From contig SVKJ01000005.1 in NCBI GenBank assembly GCA_015068525.1, positions 1-64,000 of the forward strand: DNA of 64,000 bases. Direction: 5' to 3'. Positions within the stretch are counted from its first letter, which is position 1, and every line of letters begins with the position of its first letter. The position numbers were made by a program, and so were the translations under genes. The notes beneath the pieces were generated by a model, which made no database searches, had not been told where the DNA came from, and saw only the letters and a list, made by a program, of their open reading frames with translations. Positions 24,984 through 33,317 of this stretch are shown here, in pieces. The DNA is from Oscillospiraceae bacterium (GTDB lineage Bacteria > Bacillota > Clostridia > UMGS1840 > HGM11507).

Positions 24984-26264
24984 TTATAAATTAAAATTTT
25001 TGTTAATTTCTAAAACCATTTCCTTATTGTCTTTTGAATTGATAATTCTATTGATTAAATTTTCAGTTACATCAAAAGAATTTTTATCACTCATAGCTTT
25101 TCTTAAATTCCACATAGCCTGCATTTCATCTTTATCAAGCAACAAATCTTCTCTTCTTGTGCCTGATTTAGTTATATCTATTGCAGGGAAAATTCTTTTT
25201 TCGGAAAGTTTTCTGTCAAGATGAACTTCCATATTTCCTGTTCCTTTAAATTCTTCAAATATAACATCATCCATTCTGCTTCCTGTTTCTATTAAAGCAG
25301 TAGCAAGAATTGTTAAAGAACCTCCGTTTTCTATGTTACGTGCTGCACCAAAAAACTTTTTAGGTTTATATAAAGCAGCAGGATCAAGACCTCCCGATAA
25401 TGTTCTTGCAGAAGGTGTTATGGTTAAATTATAAGCACGTGCAAGTCTTGTCAGACTGTCAAGAAGTATAACGACATCTTTTTTATGTTCTACAAGACGC
25501 ATTGCTCTTTCCAAAACCATTTCGGAAACCACGGTATGATTTTGAGGAAGTTCATCAAAAGTTGAATAAATTACCTCTGCATCAATACTTCTTTTTATAT
25601 CTGTAACTTCTTCAGGTCGTTCGTCAATTAAAAGAACAATCAAAGTTATTTCAGGATTATTTTTTGTTATACTGTTGGCAATATCTTTTAAAAGCGTTGT
25701 TTTACCTACTTTAGGAGGTGCAACAATCATTCCCCTTTGTCCTTTGCCAATTGGTGCAATAAGGTCAATAAGACGCATTGGATATCCATTCTTAGATACC
25801 TCTAATTTTATTTTTTCATCAGGAAAAATTGGTGTCAGAGAATGAAAATCCTGTCTTTTTATAGCTGCAACAGGAGAGTCGTTGTTTATTTTATCTATAT
25901 ATATAAGAGCAGCAAATTTTTCTCCTTCTCTTTGCATTCTTGATTTTCCTAAAATCCAATCCCCTGTTTTTAGGTTGAATTTTCTTATAAAGGTAGGAGA
26001 AACAAAAACATCATTTGGTCCTGATAAATAGTTATCACTTCTTACAAACCCATAACCATCCTCTAAAACTTCTAAAATTCCTTCAACATGAGAAGAAAAA
26101 TCATTTTCGTTATTTTGTTGTGGTGTTTTTAATTCCTGTGCTTTTAATATTTCTTCTATAAGTTCTGCTTTCTTATATTTTGAAATATTTTCAATAGACA
26201 ATTCTTTCGCATATTCTTTTAAATCACTAAGTTTTCCGTTAAGTAATTCACTTTTTGTTTTCAT
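24984..26264 (-). CDS. rho: Transcription termination factor Rho
   Basis: Hexameric RNA helicase for factor-dependent termination. The 426-residue protein has a Rho-N SAP-like helical region at 1-45 and a short polar insert. The cold-shock RNA-binding fold (EGILEVLEDGYGFVRS) lies at about 61-76. The ATPase core has Walker A APPKVGKTTLL (K188), Walker B VVILLDSLTRLARAYN, the Q-loop region and the R-loop KGTGNMEVHLDR. Length and motifs are complete. Confidence 0.97.
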   Translation of the reverse strand: MKTKSELLNGKLSDLKEYAKELSIENISKYKKAELIEEILKAQELKTPQQNNENDFSSHVEGILEVLEDGYGFVRSDNYLSGPNDVFVSPTFIRKFNLKTGDWILGKSRMQREGEKFAALIYIDKINNDSPVAAIKRQDFHSLTPIFPDEKIKLEVSKNGYPMRLIDLIAPIGKGQRGMIVAPPKVGKTTLLKDIANSITKNNPEITLIVLLIDERPEEVTDIKRSIDAEVIYSTFDELPQNHTVVSEMVLERAMRLVEHKKDVVILLDSLTRLARAYNLTITPSARTLSGGLDPAALYKPKKFFGAARNIENGGSLTILATALIETGSRMDDVIFEEFKGTGNMEVHLDRKLSEKRIFPAIDITKSGTRREDLLLDKDEMQAMWNLRKAMSDKNSFDVTENLINRIINSKDNKEMVLEINKNFNL

Positions 26265-26282
26265 TTATTATTCCTTTCTTTA

Positions 26283-27206
26283 TTATAACATACCTCGTTT
26301 ATTTAAGAAAAGTGCAACTATAACTGTTGTTGCAAGCGATAGTCCAAATGGAAACCAAAAATTTGCTAAAGGTAAATTAACAACATTCATTCCGTAAAAA
26401 GATGCAATCATAGTTGGAACAGCCATTAAAATTGTAATTGATGTTAAAACTTTCATTACAATATTTAAATTGTTTGATATTACCGAAGCAAAAGCATCCA
26501 TAGTTCCGCTAAGAATACTGCTGTAAATGTTCGACATTTCGATAGCCTGCTTTGTTTCAATTAAAACGTCTTCAATAAATTCCTGATCGTCTTCATACAT
26601 TTTGATATATGAACCTCTTTGAAGTCGTTTAATGGTTGATTCATTTGCTTTTAATGATGTTGAAAAGAACACAAGGCTCTTTTCTAAATCAAGCAGTTGA
26701 ATTAATTCTTTATTTTTTAATGATTTATGAAGTTCTTTTTCAATATTTGATGATCTTCTGTCTATTTGTTTAAGATAAAAAAGAAATCTTGTTGACACTT
26801 TATAAAGAATTTGCATAATAAAGCGTGTTTTTAAATTTGTATAAACATTTCTTACAGTTCCTGAGATAAAACTGTTTATGGAAGATGTATCTTTAATGCA
26901 AACAGTAACAATACACTGAGGAGCAGTTATTATTGCCAGAGGAATTGTTCCGAAAATAACTTTATTGTCTTCATTTTCCAAAGTTGGAACGTCAATAAGA
27001 ATAAGAGTTTGATCATCTTCTGACTCAACACGGGAAGTTTCTTCAATATCCAATGGAGCACTTAAAAATCCCATATCGAGATTATAACTGTCATTTAAAA
27101 AAAGAAGTTCTTCTTTAGTGGGTTCAACCACGTTTATCCAACATCCATTTTCAAAGTCATTAATTTCTTCAATTTTTAAATCTATTGTTTTGTAATACTT
27201 AATCAC
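26283..27206 (-). CDS. corA: CorA-family magnesium/divalent cation channel
   Basis: A 307-residue protein with a long cytoplasmic N-terminal domain and two C-terminal membrane segments. The signature YGMN lies between them (ASFYGMNVVNLP), followed by the last segment and KRG at the C-terminus. The family forms pentameric Mg2+ channels, with some members moving Co2+, Ni2+ or Zn2+. It overlaps the CvpA-like gene by four bases and precedes rho by 18 bases. Confidence 0.92.
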   Translation of the reverse strand: MIKYYKTIDLKIEEINDFENGCWINVVEPTKEELLFLNDSYNLDMGFLSAPLDIEETSRVESEDDQTLILIDVPTLENEDNKVIFGTIPLAIITAPQCIVTVCIKDTSSINSFISGTVRNVYTNLKTRFIMQILYKVSTRFLFYLKQIDRRSSNIEKELHKSLKNKELIQLLDLEKSLVFFSTSLKANESTIKRLQRGSYIKMYEDDQEFIEDVLIETKQAIEMSNIYSSILSGTMDAFASVISNNLNIVMKVLTSITILMAVPTMIASFYGMNVVNLPLANFWFPFGLSLATTVIVALFLNKRGML

Positions 27207-27883
27207 TTAAAATCACCTCTTATAATCGGATATGTTGGTTTAAAACCTAATATATCAACATTTTCATTATACATTATTTTACAAATATATGATTTTTCCA
27301 TATCTTTTCCCACAAAATCGTATATTTTTGTTGTCGGAAAATACGAAATAACCATAATTATAAGATAACAAATAAATATACCTTGTACAAAACCGAAAAA
27401 AGCACCTAAAATCATATTTATTGGGCCTATAATAATTATTTTATTTATAAAAGTCCCTAATTTCCGAACAAAGAAAGCAAGTATCGACAGACCAATAAAT
27501 AGAATAATTATACTTATAACATTTACTGTCAAGACAGCAAGTGCGTCTGTTGCCGTTGATAGAAGATTATCTATAGCATTTTTTGAAGATACAACAATTG
27601 ACTCTTTTAAAAATGACGGAAGTTCAGAAAGAAATTCGGGTATTGATGTAAAAAGAAGATTGTTGTTTTGCAAAGTAGAACTAAGCCAGTTATGTATTAT
27701 ATCATATAAAGAAGTAGAAATTAAAAATTTCGATACAGTTGGATACAAAAACCAGGTCAGAATTCCAACAATAAAAAACGAAAGCAAATCAAATATTGCT
27801 TTTACAAGACCTATTCTCAGACCTCTTATTACAAAAAATGCTATAATAAGTATAATTATTATACCAATAAAAGATACATTCAT
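27203..27883 (-). CDS. CvpA-family membrane protein
   Basis: A 226-residue protein with about five hydrophobic segments, beginning IGIIIILIIAFFVIRGLRIG. The G-x-R-G-L segment followed by LVKAIFDLLSFFIVGILTW is the CvpA signature. Family members are linked to colicin V production, envelope integrity and bile resistance, but the biochemical role is not established. It overlaps corA and lies eight bases after the DUF5711-like gene, so it is probably co-transcribed. Confidence 0.78.
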   Translation of the reverse strand: MNVSFIGIIIILIIAFFVIRGLRIGLVKAIFDLLSFFIVGILTWFLYPTVSKFLISTSLYDIIHNWLSSTLQNNNLLFTSIPEFLSELPSFLKESIVVSSKNAIDNLLSTATDALAVLTVNVISIIILFIGLSILAFFVRKLGTFINKIIIIGPINMILGAFFGFVQGIFICYLIIMVISYFPTTKIYDFVGKDMEKSYICKIMYNENVDILGFKPTYPIIRGDFK

Positions 27884-27891
27884 ACTATCAC

Positions 27892-29040
27892 CTAATTAAC
27901 AATTCTTATTTCTGAGTTTCCTATCAAAACAAATTTATTTTTTAAAAAGAATGCTTTTTGCAAATCTTTATTATAGTCGATTTTTCGAAGTAACATTCCG
28001 TTTTTTGATAGCAAAATAACTTCTCTTAAGCTACATATTAAAATATTTCCGTTGTCAGAATCAATATTTAATATATCATATTCCGATTCATAGGAACCAA
28101 CTAAATTTCCTTTGTTGTTAACGACCTCAACAACGGTACCGTTACCACTTTTACTTCCAAAAGAAAGTGCTATGGAACCATTACTTAATTGTTTATAACA
28201 AGTAAGCATTTTATTGTTAAAATTATATGAATTAATAAGTTCTCCGTTTACATTAAAATAGTATGTTCCTACATCACTAAGAACTATAATATTATTTTTG
28301 TTATAAAAATTTATATTAGTGAAAAAAGTATTTTCAAAAGTCATTTCACTATAAGGATCAGCATTTGAAATATCAAAGAAAATAATTTTTGAGTTAAAAA
28401 TACCGGTTGATAATTCAGAGGTAACTATGACAAGTTTATTCGTTGCAGCAGAATATGTTGCATCTAAAATGTTATTAACGCCCGAATGCCATTTGAATTT
28501 TTCTTTACCGTCATAAGAATATAAAATTACCTGGTTTTTTGCATTTGAATCTTCAGCAATAACCAAAAACTCTCCATTATTAAAAGGTTTGGCAAAAATG
28601 ATTTTGGAATTTATATTTATTGTTGCAGTTATTTTATTGTTATTAAATACAATTGCTCCCACGCCACCTTTATCATATGCAATAACATAATCGTCACATG
28701 CTTTTAAATTAAGATTATTATAATGGGAAACTGAAGCGGAAATAGTAGAAAATTTATTAAATTCTACCTGTTCGCCCTTTATATTGTAAGCTGTAATATT
28801 ATTTCCTGAAGTGGTTATGAGTACATTTTTAAACCTTATAAATTTTGGAGAAATACTTTCATTTAAAGTAATTATAGGATTATTATCAGATATTGGATTG
28901 CCTGCTTTATAATATAAACCTTTAATAAATTGATTATTAACGAGAAAATATCCTATTAGAACAATAAATATAATTAAAATAATACTGATTATTCTCTTTT
29001 TCCTTTTTTTCAGTCTTTTTGCTCTTCTTTCACTAATCAT
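27892..29040 (-). CDS. Membrane-anchored beta-propeller-like protein (DUF5711-like)
   Basis: A 382-residue protein. The ATG at 29040 is preferred over TTG at 29046 because AAAGAGG lies at normal spacing only for the former. A very basic N-terminus (RRAKRLKKRKKR) precedes one membrane segment at about residues 18-35. The rest is a run of strands with repeated patterns such as NNITAYNIKGEQ, VILYSYDGKEKFKW and YYFNVNGELINSYNF, which look like quinoprotein/WD-type propeller blades facing outside. The function is not known. It overlaps truA by eight bases. Confidence 0.65.
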   Translation of the reverse strand: MISERRAKRLKKRKKRIISIILIIFIVLIGYFLVNNQFIKGLYYKAGNPISDNNPIITLNESISPKFIRFKNVLITTSGNNITAYNIKGEQVEFNKFSTISASVSHYNNLNLKACDDYVIAYDKGGVGAIVFNNNKITATININSKIIFAKPFNNGEFLVIAEDSNAKNQVILYSYDGKEKFKWHSGVNNILDATYSAATNKLVIVTSELSTGIFNSKIIFFDISNADPYSEMTFENTFFTNINFYNKNNIIVLSDVGTYYFNVNGELINSYNFNNKMLTCYKQLSNGSIALSFGSKSGNGTVVEVVNNKGNLVGSYESEYDILNIDSDNGNILICSLREVILLSKNGMLLRKIDYNKDLQKAFFLKNKFVLIGNSEIRIVN

Positions 29041-29770
29041 AAACAACCTCTTTTAAAAACAAACCATGAGCCGGAACTGTCATACCGGCAAGTTCTCTGT
29101 TTTTATTTAGTATAATTTTTTTTATGTCATCAGGATTAAGTTTGCCGTTTCCGACATTTACAAGAGTACCTACTATTATTCTTACCATATTATATAAAAA
29201 TCCGTTTCCGCAGACCTCTATTTCAATAAATTCATCTTTTACTATAATGTCTATATTATATATAGTCCGGACTGTATCAATAATAGGACTTCCCTGTGCC
29301 ATAAAACATTTAAAATCGTGTGTGCCTTCAATGAATTTTTTTGCAAGAATCATTTTTTCAACATCTAATGGAATTTTATAATGATAAGTAAATCTATTGT
29401 AAAAAGGATTTTTGATTTTAGCAGTGCTTATTATATATTTATATGTTTTATTTTTTGCAGAAAATCTTGAATGAAAATTTTCATCAGCCTCAGTACAAGT
29501 CAGAATTGATATATCAGGAGGTGTAACAGTATTTAGCGCAACAGGAAATTTATCGCATGGAATACTTGAGTTTGTTTTAAAGTTAAATGTATAACATATA
29601 GCGTGAACACCCGCGTCGGTTCTTCCGCAACCAATTATATCAACATCTTCTTTGGTAAGTTTAAAAACTCCGTCTTTTAGTGCTTTTTCAATTGTAATAT
29701 CCTCTTTTTGAATTTGAAAACCATGATAATTTGTACCGTCATAAGACATGGTAAATTTCAAATTTCTCAT
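29033..29770 (-). CDS. truA: tRNA pseudouridine(38-40) synthase
   Basis: Converts uridines 38-40 of the tRNA anticodon arm to pseudouridine. The 245-residue protein has MSYDGTNYHGFQIQ at the N-terminus, the catalytic Asp52 in GCGRTDAGVHA, FSAKNKTYKY, and the C-terminal GNGFLYNMVRIIVGTLVNVG. It follows ecfT by 15 bases, as in many Firmicutes. Confidence 0.97.
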   Translation of the reverse strand: MRNLKFTMSYDGTNYHGFQIQKEDITIEKALKDGVFKLTKEDVDIIGCGRTDAGVHAICYTFNFKTNSSIPCDKFPVALNTVTPPDISILTCTEADENFHSRFSAKNKTYKYIISTAKIKNPFYNRFTYHYKIPLDVEKMILAKKFIEGTHDFKCFMAQGSPIIDTVRTIYNIDIIVKDEFIEIEVCGNGFLYNMVRIIVGTLVNVGNGKLNPDDIKKIILNKNRELAGMTVPAHGLFLKEVVYD

Positions 29771-29785
29771 AATATTACCCTTTCT

Positions 29786-30604
29786 TTAAAATCCTTTGAA
29801 TTCAAATGGAGTATATCCTATATAGATAGCAACACCCATAAATAAAATAAATATAAGCGATGCATATAAATCTCTTATTCCAGGTTTAGAAGTACGAAGT
29901 CTTGTTCGGTTTACTCCGCCGTTATAACATCTTGACTCCATAGCCACAGCAAGTTCGTCTGCTCTGCGAAATGCGCTGATAAAAAGCGGAACAAGAACAG
30001 GGATAACTGCCTTTCCCCTTTTAATAAGTCCTCCTGATTCAAAATCAGAGCCTCTTGCCTTCTGGGCTTTTATAATTTTATCAGTTTCTTCAATTAAAGT
30101 AGGAATAAATCTTAAAGCAATGCTCATCATCATTGCAAGTTCATAAGCAGGTACACCTATTTTAACAAACGGTTTTAAAAGTTTTTCTATACCGTCAGTA
30201 AGCATAATGGGTGATGTGGTATATGTTAAAAGAGAACTTCCGATTACAAGAAAGATAATTCTCAGTGCCATAAAAAGCGATGTAAAAATACCTTCATAAG
30301 TTACATCCCATATAATAAAAGTGAATGCTTTTTCTCCTCCGGTCATAAATAAATTTAAAATAACCGTGAATATTACAAAGAATAAAATCGGTTTTATACC
30401 TTTTATTAAAAATTTAAAAGGAATGTTAGAACATTTTACTGTTAATATCAGAAATATTAAAATAATTAAAAATCCAACAAAACCTTTAATAAAGAAAACT
30501 GAAATCATAAAAAGCAAAGTTAAAATAATTTTAATTTGGGCATCTAATTTATGAACAATAGATGACACAGGATAAAATTGCCCTAGTGTAATATCAGAAA
30601 TCAT
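29786..30604 (-). CDS. ecfT: Energy-coupling factor transporter transmembrane protein
   Basis: Integral membrane scaffold of group II ECF vitamin/micronutrient importers. It links the two ATPases to interchangeable substrate-binding S components. The 272-residue protein has several hydrophobic segments and the coupling-helix Ala-Arg-Gly motif in KAQKARGSDFESGG, plus a second cytoplasmic motif at AVAMESRCYNGG. It overlaps ecfA2 by 11 bases. No S component is encoded in the window. Confidence 0.95.
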   Translation of the reverse strand: MISDITLGQFYPVSSIVHKLDAQIKIILTLLFMISVFFIKGFVGFLIILIFLILTVKCSNIPFKFLIKGIKPILFFVIFTVILNLFMTGGEKAFTFIIWDVTYEGIFTSLFMALRIIFLVIGSSLLTYTTSPIMLTDGIEKLLKPFVKIGVPAYELAMMMSIALRFIPTLIEETDKIIKAQKARGSDFESGGLIKRGKAVIPVLVPLFISAFRRADELAVAMESRCYNGGVNRTRLRTSKPGIRDLYASLIFILFMGVAIYIGYTPFEFKGF

Positions 30605-31463
30605 TTGATTTACCTCCTTTTTTAAGAAGGTCTTTTATAACTTCTTTGGCTCTTTCTACAGTATAAACATCATCGGGAATATCGTATCCTTGTTTTTTAA
30701 GTTCTAAAAAAACTTTTGTAACAGTCGGGATACCTAATCCTATTTTATTTAAATCATAAGCTTTTGAAAAAATATAGTTGCGAGGGCCATCCATTACTAC
30801 TTTACCTTTATTCATAACAATAATTCTTTCAACATTATTTGCAATATCTTCCATACTGTGAGATACTAATATAACTGTCATATTAGTTTTTTTATGAAGT
30901 TCTTTAATACTCCTTAGTATATTTCTTCTTCCTCTAGGATCCAAACCTGCTGTTGGTTCATCTAGAATTAATATTTCAGGCTTCATAGCAAGAACTCCTG
31001 CGATAGCAACTCTTCTTTTTTGCCCTCCTGAAAGATCAAAAGGAGATTTTTTTAAAAGTTCTTCTTTAACGCCTGAAAGTTCAATGGCCTCATAAACTCT
31101 TGAGTTTATCTCCTCTTCATTGAGTCCCATATTCTTAGGGCCAAAAGCAATATCATCAAAAACAGTTTCTTCAAAGAGTTGTGATTCGGGATACTGAAAA
31201 ACAAGACCAACTTTAAACCTTAAATCTTTCAAATCATTTTTCTTGTCAAAAATATTTTTACCATCAACTAAAATTTCACCCTGAGTGCCTTTTAAAAGGC
31301 CGTTAAGATGCTGAATTAAAGTTGATTTTCCTGAACCGCTATGACCAATTAAGCCTATAAATTCTCCTTGTGAAATTTTTATATTTATATCAGATATTGC
31401 TTGTTTAGAAAAAGCAGTATCCGGCATATATGTATGGGATAGATTTTTGATATCTAAAACCAC
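30594..31463 (-). CDS. ecfA2: Energy-coupling factor ATPase EcfA2
   Basis: Cytoplasmic ABC ATPase of the ECF module. The 289-residue protein has Walker A GHSGSGKSTL, Q-loop FQYPESQLFEETV, the signature LSGGQKRRVAIAG and Walker B ILILDEPTAGLDPRG with the H-loop LVSHSMEDIA. The LFEETVFDDIAFGPKN segment is typical of EcfA2. It starts two bases after the ecfA1 stop and overlaps ecfT. Confidence 0.95.
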   Translation of the reverse strand: MVLDIKNLSHTYMPDTAFSKQAISDINIKISQGEFIGLIGHSGSGKSTLIQHLNGLLKGTQGEILVDGKNIFDKKNDLKDLRFKVGLVFQYPESQLFEETVFDDIAFGPKNMGLNEEEINSRVYEAIELSGVKEELLKKSPFDLSGGQKRRVAIAGVLAMKPEILILDEPTAGLDPRGRRNILRSIKELHKKTNMTVILVSHSMEDIANNVERIIVMNKGKVVMDGPRNYIFSKAYDLNKIGLGIPTVTKVFLELKKQGYDIPDDVYTVERAKEVIKDLLKKGGKSNDF

Positions 31464-31465
31464 TT

Positions 31466-32305
31466 CTATTCCTCCAGTAATTTCTTAAGTTCTAAAACAC
31501 ATTCTTTAACAGTTAAATTTTCAAACGATACTCTGATACCATCTTTATACAGTTCATATAATAACTCTGTTGTTTGAGGAACATCTAAACCAATAGATTT
31601 AATCAGCGTAACATTTTCAAAAATTTTTTTTGGAATATCATCAAGTAAAATCTGACCGTTATCTAAAACAACAACTCTATCCGCTAAAATTGCTTCTTCC
31701 ATATAATGTGTAATAAGAACAATGGTAAGCCCATATTCTTTATTTAATTTAATCAAAGTATCAATAACTTCTTTTCTTCCCAAAGGATCCAACATTGCTG
31801 TTGGTTCGTCTAAAACAATACACTCGGGTCTTAATGCGATTACTCCGGCAATAGCAACTCTTTGTTTTTGCCCACCCGATAATTTGTGAGGGGCATCTTT
31901 TCTATAATCAAAAAGACCAACAGATTTAAGAGCATAATCAACTCTTTCTCTTATTGTTTCAGGTTCAACTCCTAAATTTTCAAGTGCAAAAGCAACATCA
32001 TCTTCTACAATAGTAGCAACAAGCTGATTATCGGGATTTTGAAATACCATACCAACATTTTTTCTGATATCAAAAATTTTTGATTCATCTTTGGTATCTA
32101 TTCCATTAACATAGCAAGTTCCGCCTGTAGGTAATAATATTCCGTTAAAATGTTTAGCCAAAGTAGATTTACCGGAACCATTATGCCCTAAAATACACAA
32201 AAATTCGCCTTTTTTCACACTAAGATTAACGTTGTCTAAAACAAGTTGTTTTTCTTCTTTATCATAAATATAAGATAAATCATTGGTTTTAATTAAATTG
32301 CTCAA
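31466..32305 (-). CDS. ecfA1: Energy-coupling factor ATPase EcfA1
   Basis: Partner ABC ATPase of EcfA2. The 279-residue protein has Walker A GHNGSGKSTLAKH, Q-loop FQNPDNQLVATIVEDDVAF (characteristic of EcfA1), LSGGQKQRVAIAG, and Walker B CIVLDEPTAMLDPLG with H-loop LITHYMEEA. It leads the ecfA1-ecfA2-ecfT-truA order. In many Firmicutes this module follows rplQ, but here the preceding gene is an rRNA-methyltransferase-like gene. Confidence 0.95.
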   Translation of the reverse strand: MSNLIKTNDLSYIYDKEEKQLVLDNVNLSVKKGEFLCILGHNGSGKSTLAKHFNGILLPTGGTCYVNGIDTKDESKIFDIRKNVGMVFQNPDNQLVATIVEDDVAFALENLGVEPETIRERVDYALKSVGLFDYRKDAPHKLSGGQKQRVAIAGVIALRPECIVLDEPTAMLDPLGRKEVIDTLIKLNKEYGLTIVLITHYMEEAILADRVVVLDNGQILLDDIPKKIFENVTLIKSIGLDVPQTTELLYELYKDGIRVSFENLTVKECVLELKKLLEE

Positions 32306-32347
32306 CTAAAGTCCTCCAAAATTATTACAAAAACTATATATAGATTA

Positions 32348-33220
32348 TTAATTCACAGCTTCCCATCTTCCTGTAGAGCCACAAGGAAGTATATATGGAC
32401 TGTTTTCAACAGGTATTCCTAACTCTTCTGCAGTAACTTTGCCTTTAAATTTTTTATTAACCGTCATAGATAAAATATTATATAAAACGGTGGGGGCAAA
32501 TCCTGTAGTATAAGAATTTACAATAAAGAACAAAGGAGTATCGGACAATACATCTGTAAGTAAATTAACAAGGTCGTATATTTTATCTTCAAGTTTCCAT
32601 ATTTCACCGTTAGGACCTCTGCCATATGACGGAGGATCCATTATTATAGCATCATATTTATTATTCCGTCTTATTTCTCTTTCAACAAATTTAACAGCAT
32701 CATCAACTATGTATCTGATTTTTTTATCTTGAAAATTATTGGCATAAACATTATCTTTACACCAGTTCATTATTCCTTTTGATGCATCAACATGACACAC
32801 TGATGCACCTTTTGATAAAGCAGCAATAGTAGCTCCGCCTGTATATCCAAAAAGATTTAATACTTTAATTTCTCTATTGGCATCTGATATTTTATCCATT
32901 ATAAAATCCCAATTTGCCGCTTGTTCAGGAAATAAACCTGTATGCTTAAATCCGGTAGGTTTAACAATAAACTTAAGATCTTTATAAGAAATTGTCCAGT
33001 TATCAGGCAATTTCTTATTCTTCATATCCCAATTGCCCCCGCCTTTATTACTTCTTATATACCTTCCGTTTGCATTTTTCCATTCTTTTTCATTGTGTTT
33101 AATTTTCCATATAACCTGAGGGTCGGGGCGCACAAATATATAATCTCCCCATTTTTCAAGTTTTTCACCGTCACATGTATCAAGTATTTTATAATCTTCC
33201 CAATTATTTGCTAACCACAT
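32348..33220 (-). CDS. Class I SAM-dependent methyltransferase, RlmI/RlmK-like
   Basis: A 290-residue Rossmann-fold methyltransferase of the RlmI/RlmK(C) group. It shows the SAM-binding motif VLNLFGYTGGATIAALSKGA, an acidic HVDASKG strand end, and the catalytic IIMDPPSYGRGPNGEIWKL (split as DPPSYGRG). Family members methylate 23S rRNA, usually cytosine C5, but they carry an N-terminal PUA domain that is absent here. The substrate is therefore uncertain. GAGGT precedes the ATG. Confidence 0.78.
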   Translation of the reverse strand: MWLANNWEDYKILDTCDGEKLEKWGDYIFVRPDPQVIWKIKHNEKEWKNANGRYIRSNKGGGNWDMKNKKLPDNWTISYKDLKFIVKPTGFKHTGLFPEQAANWDFIMDKISDANREIKVLNLFGYTGGATIAALSKGASVCHVDASKGIMNWCKDNVYANNFQDKKIRYIVDDAVKFVEREIRRNNKYDAIIMDPPSYGRGPNGEIWKLEDKIYDLVNLLTDVLSDTPLFFIVNSYTTGFAPTVLYNILSMTVNKKFKGKVTAEELGIPVENSPYILPCGSTGRWEAVN

Positions 33221-33280
33221 ATTTATAACCTCATAAAAAATACAAATACTTTATAATATATCTTCAAAATATTATAACAT

Positions 33281-33308
33281 AAAAAAGCCTTAATTAAAAG
33301 GCTTTTTT
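33281..33308. terminator. Intrinsic terminator after rnr
   Basis: Perfect 11-bp inverted repeat AAAAAAGCCTT / AAGGCTTTTTT (arms 33281-33291 and 33298-33308) with a six-base loop. It lies ten bases after the rnr stop and closes the secG-rnr unit on the minus strand. Confidence 0.9.
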
Positions 33309-33317
33309 TAAAAAATA

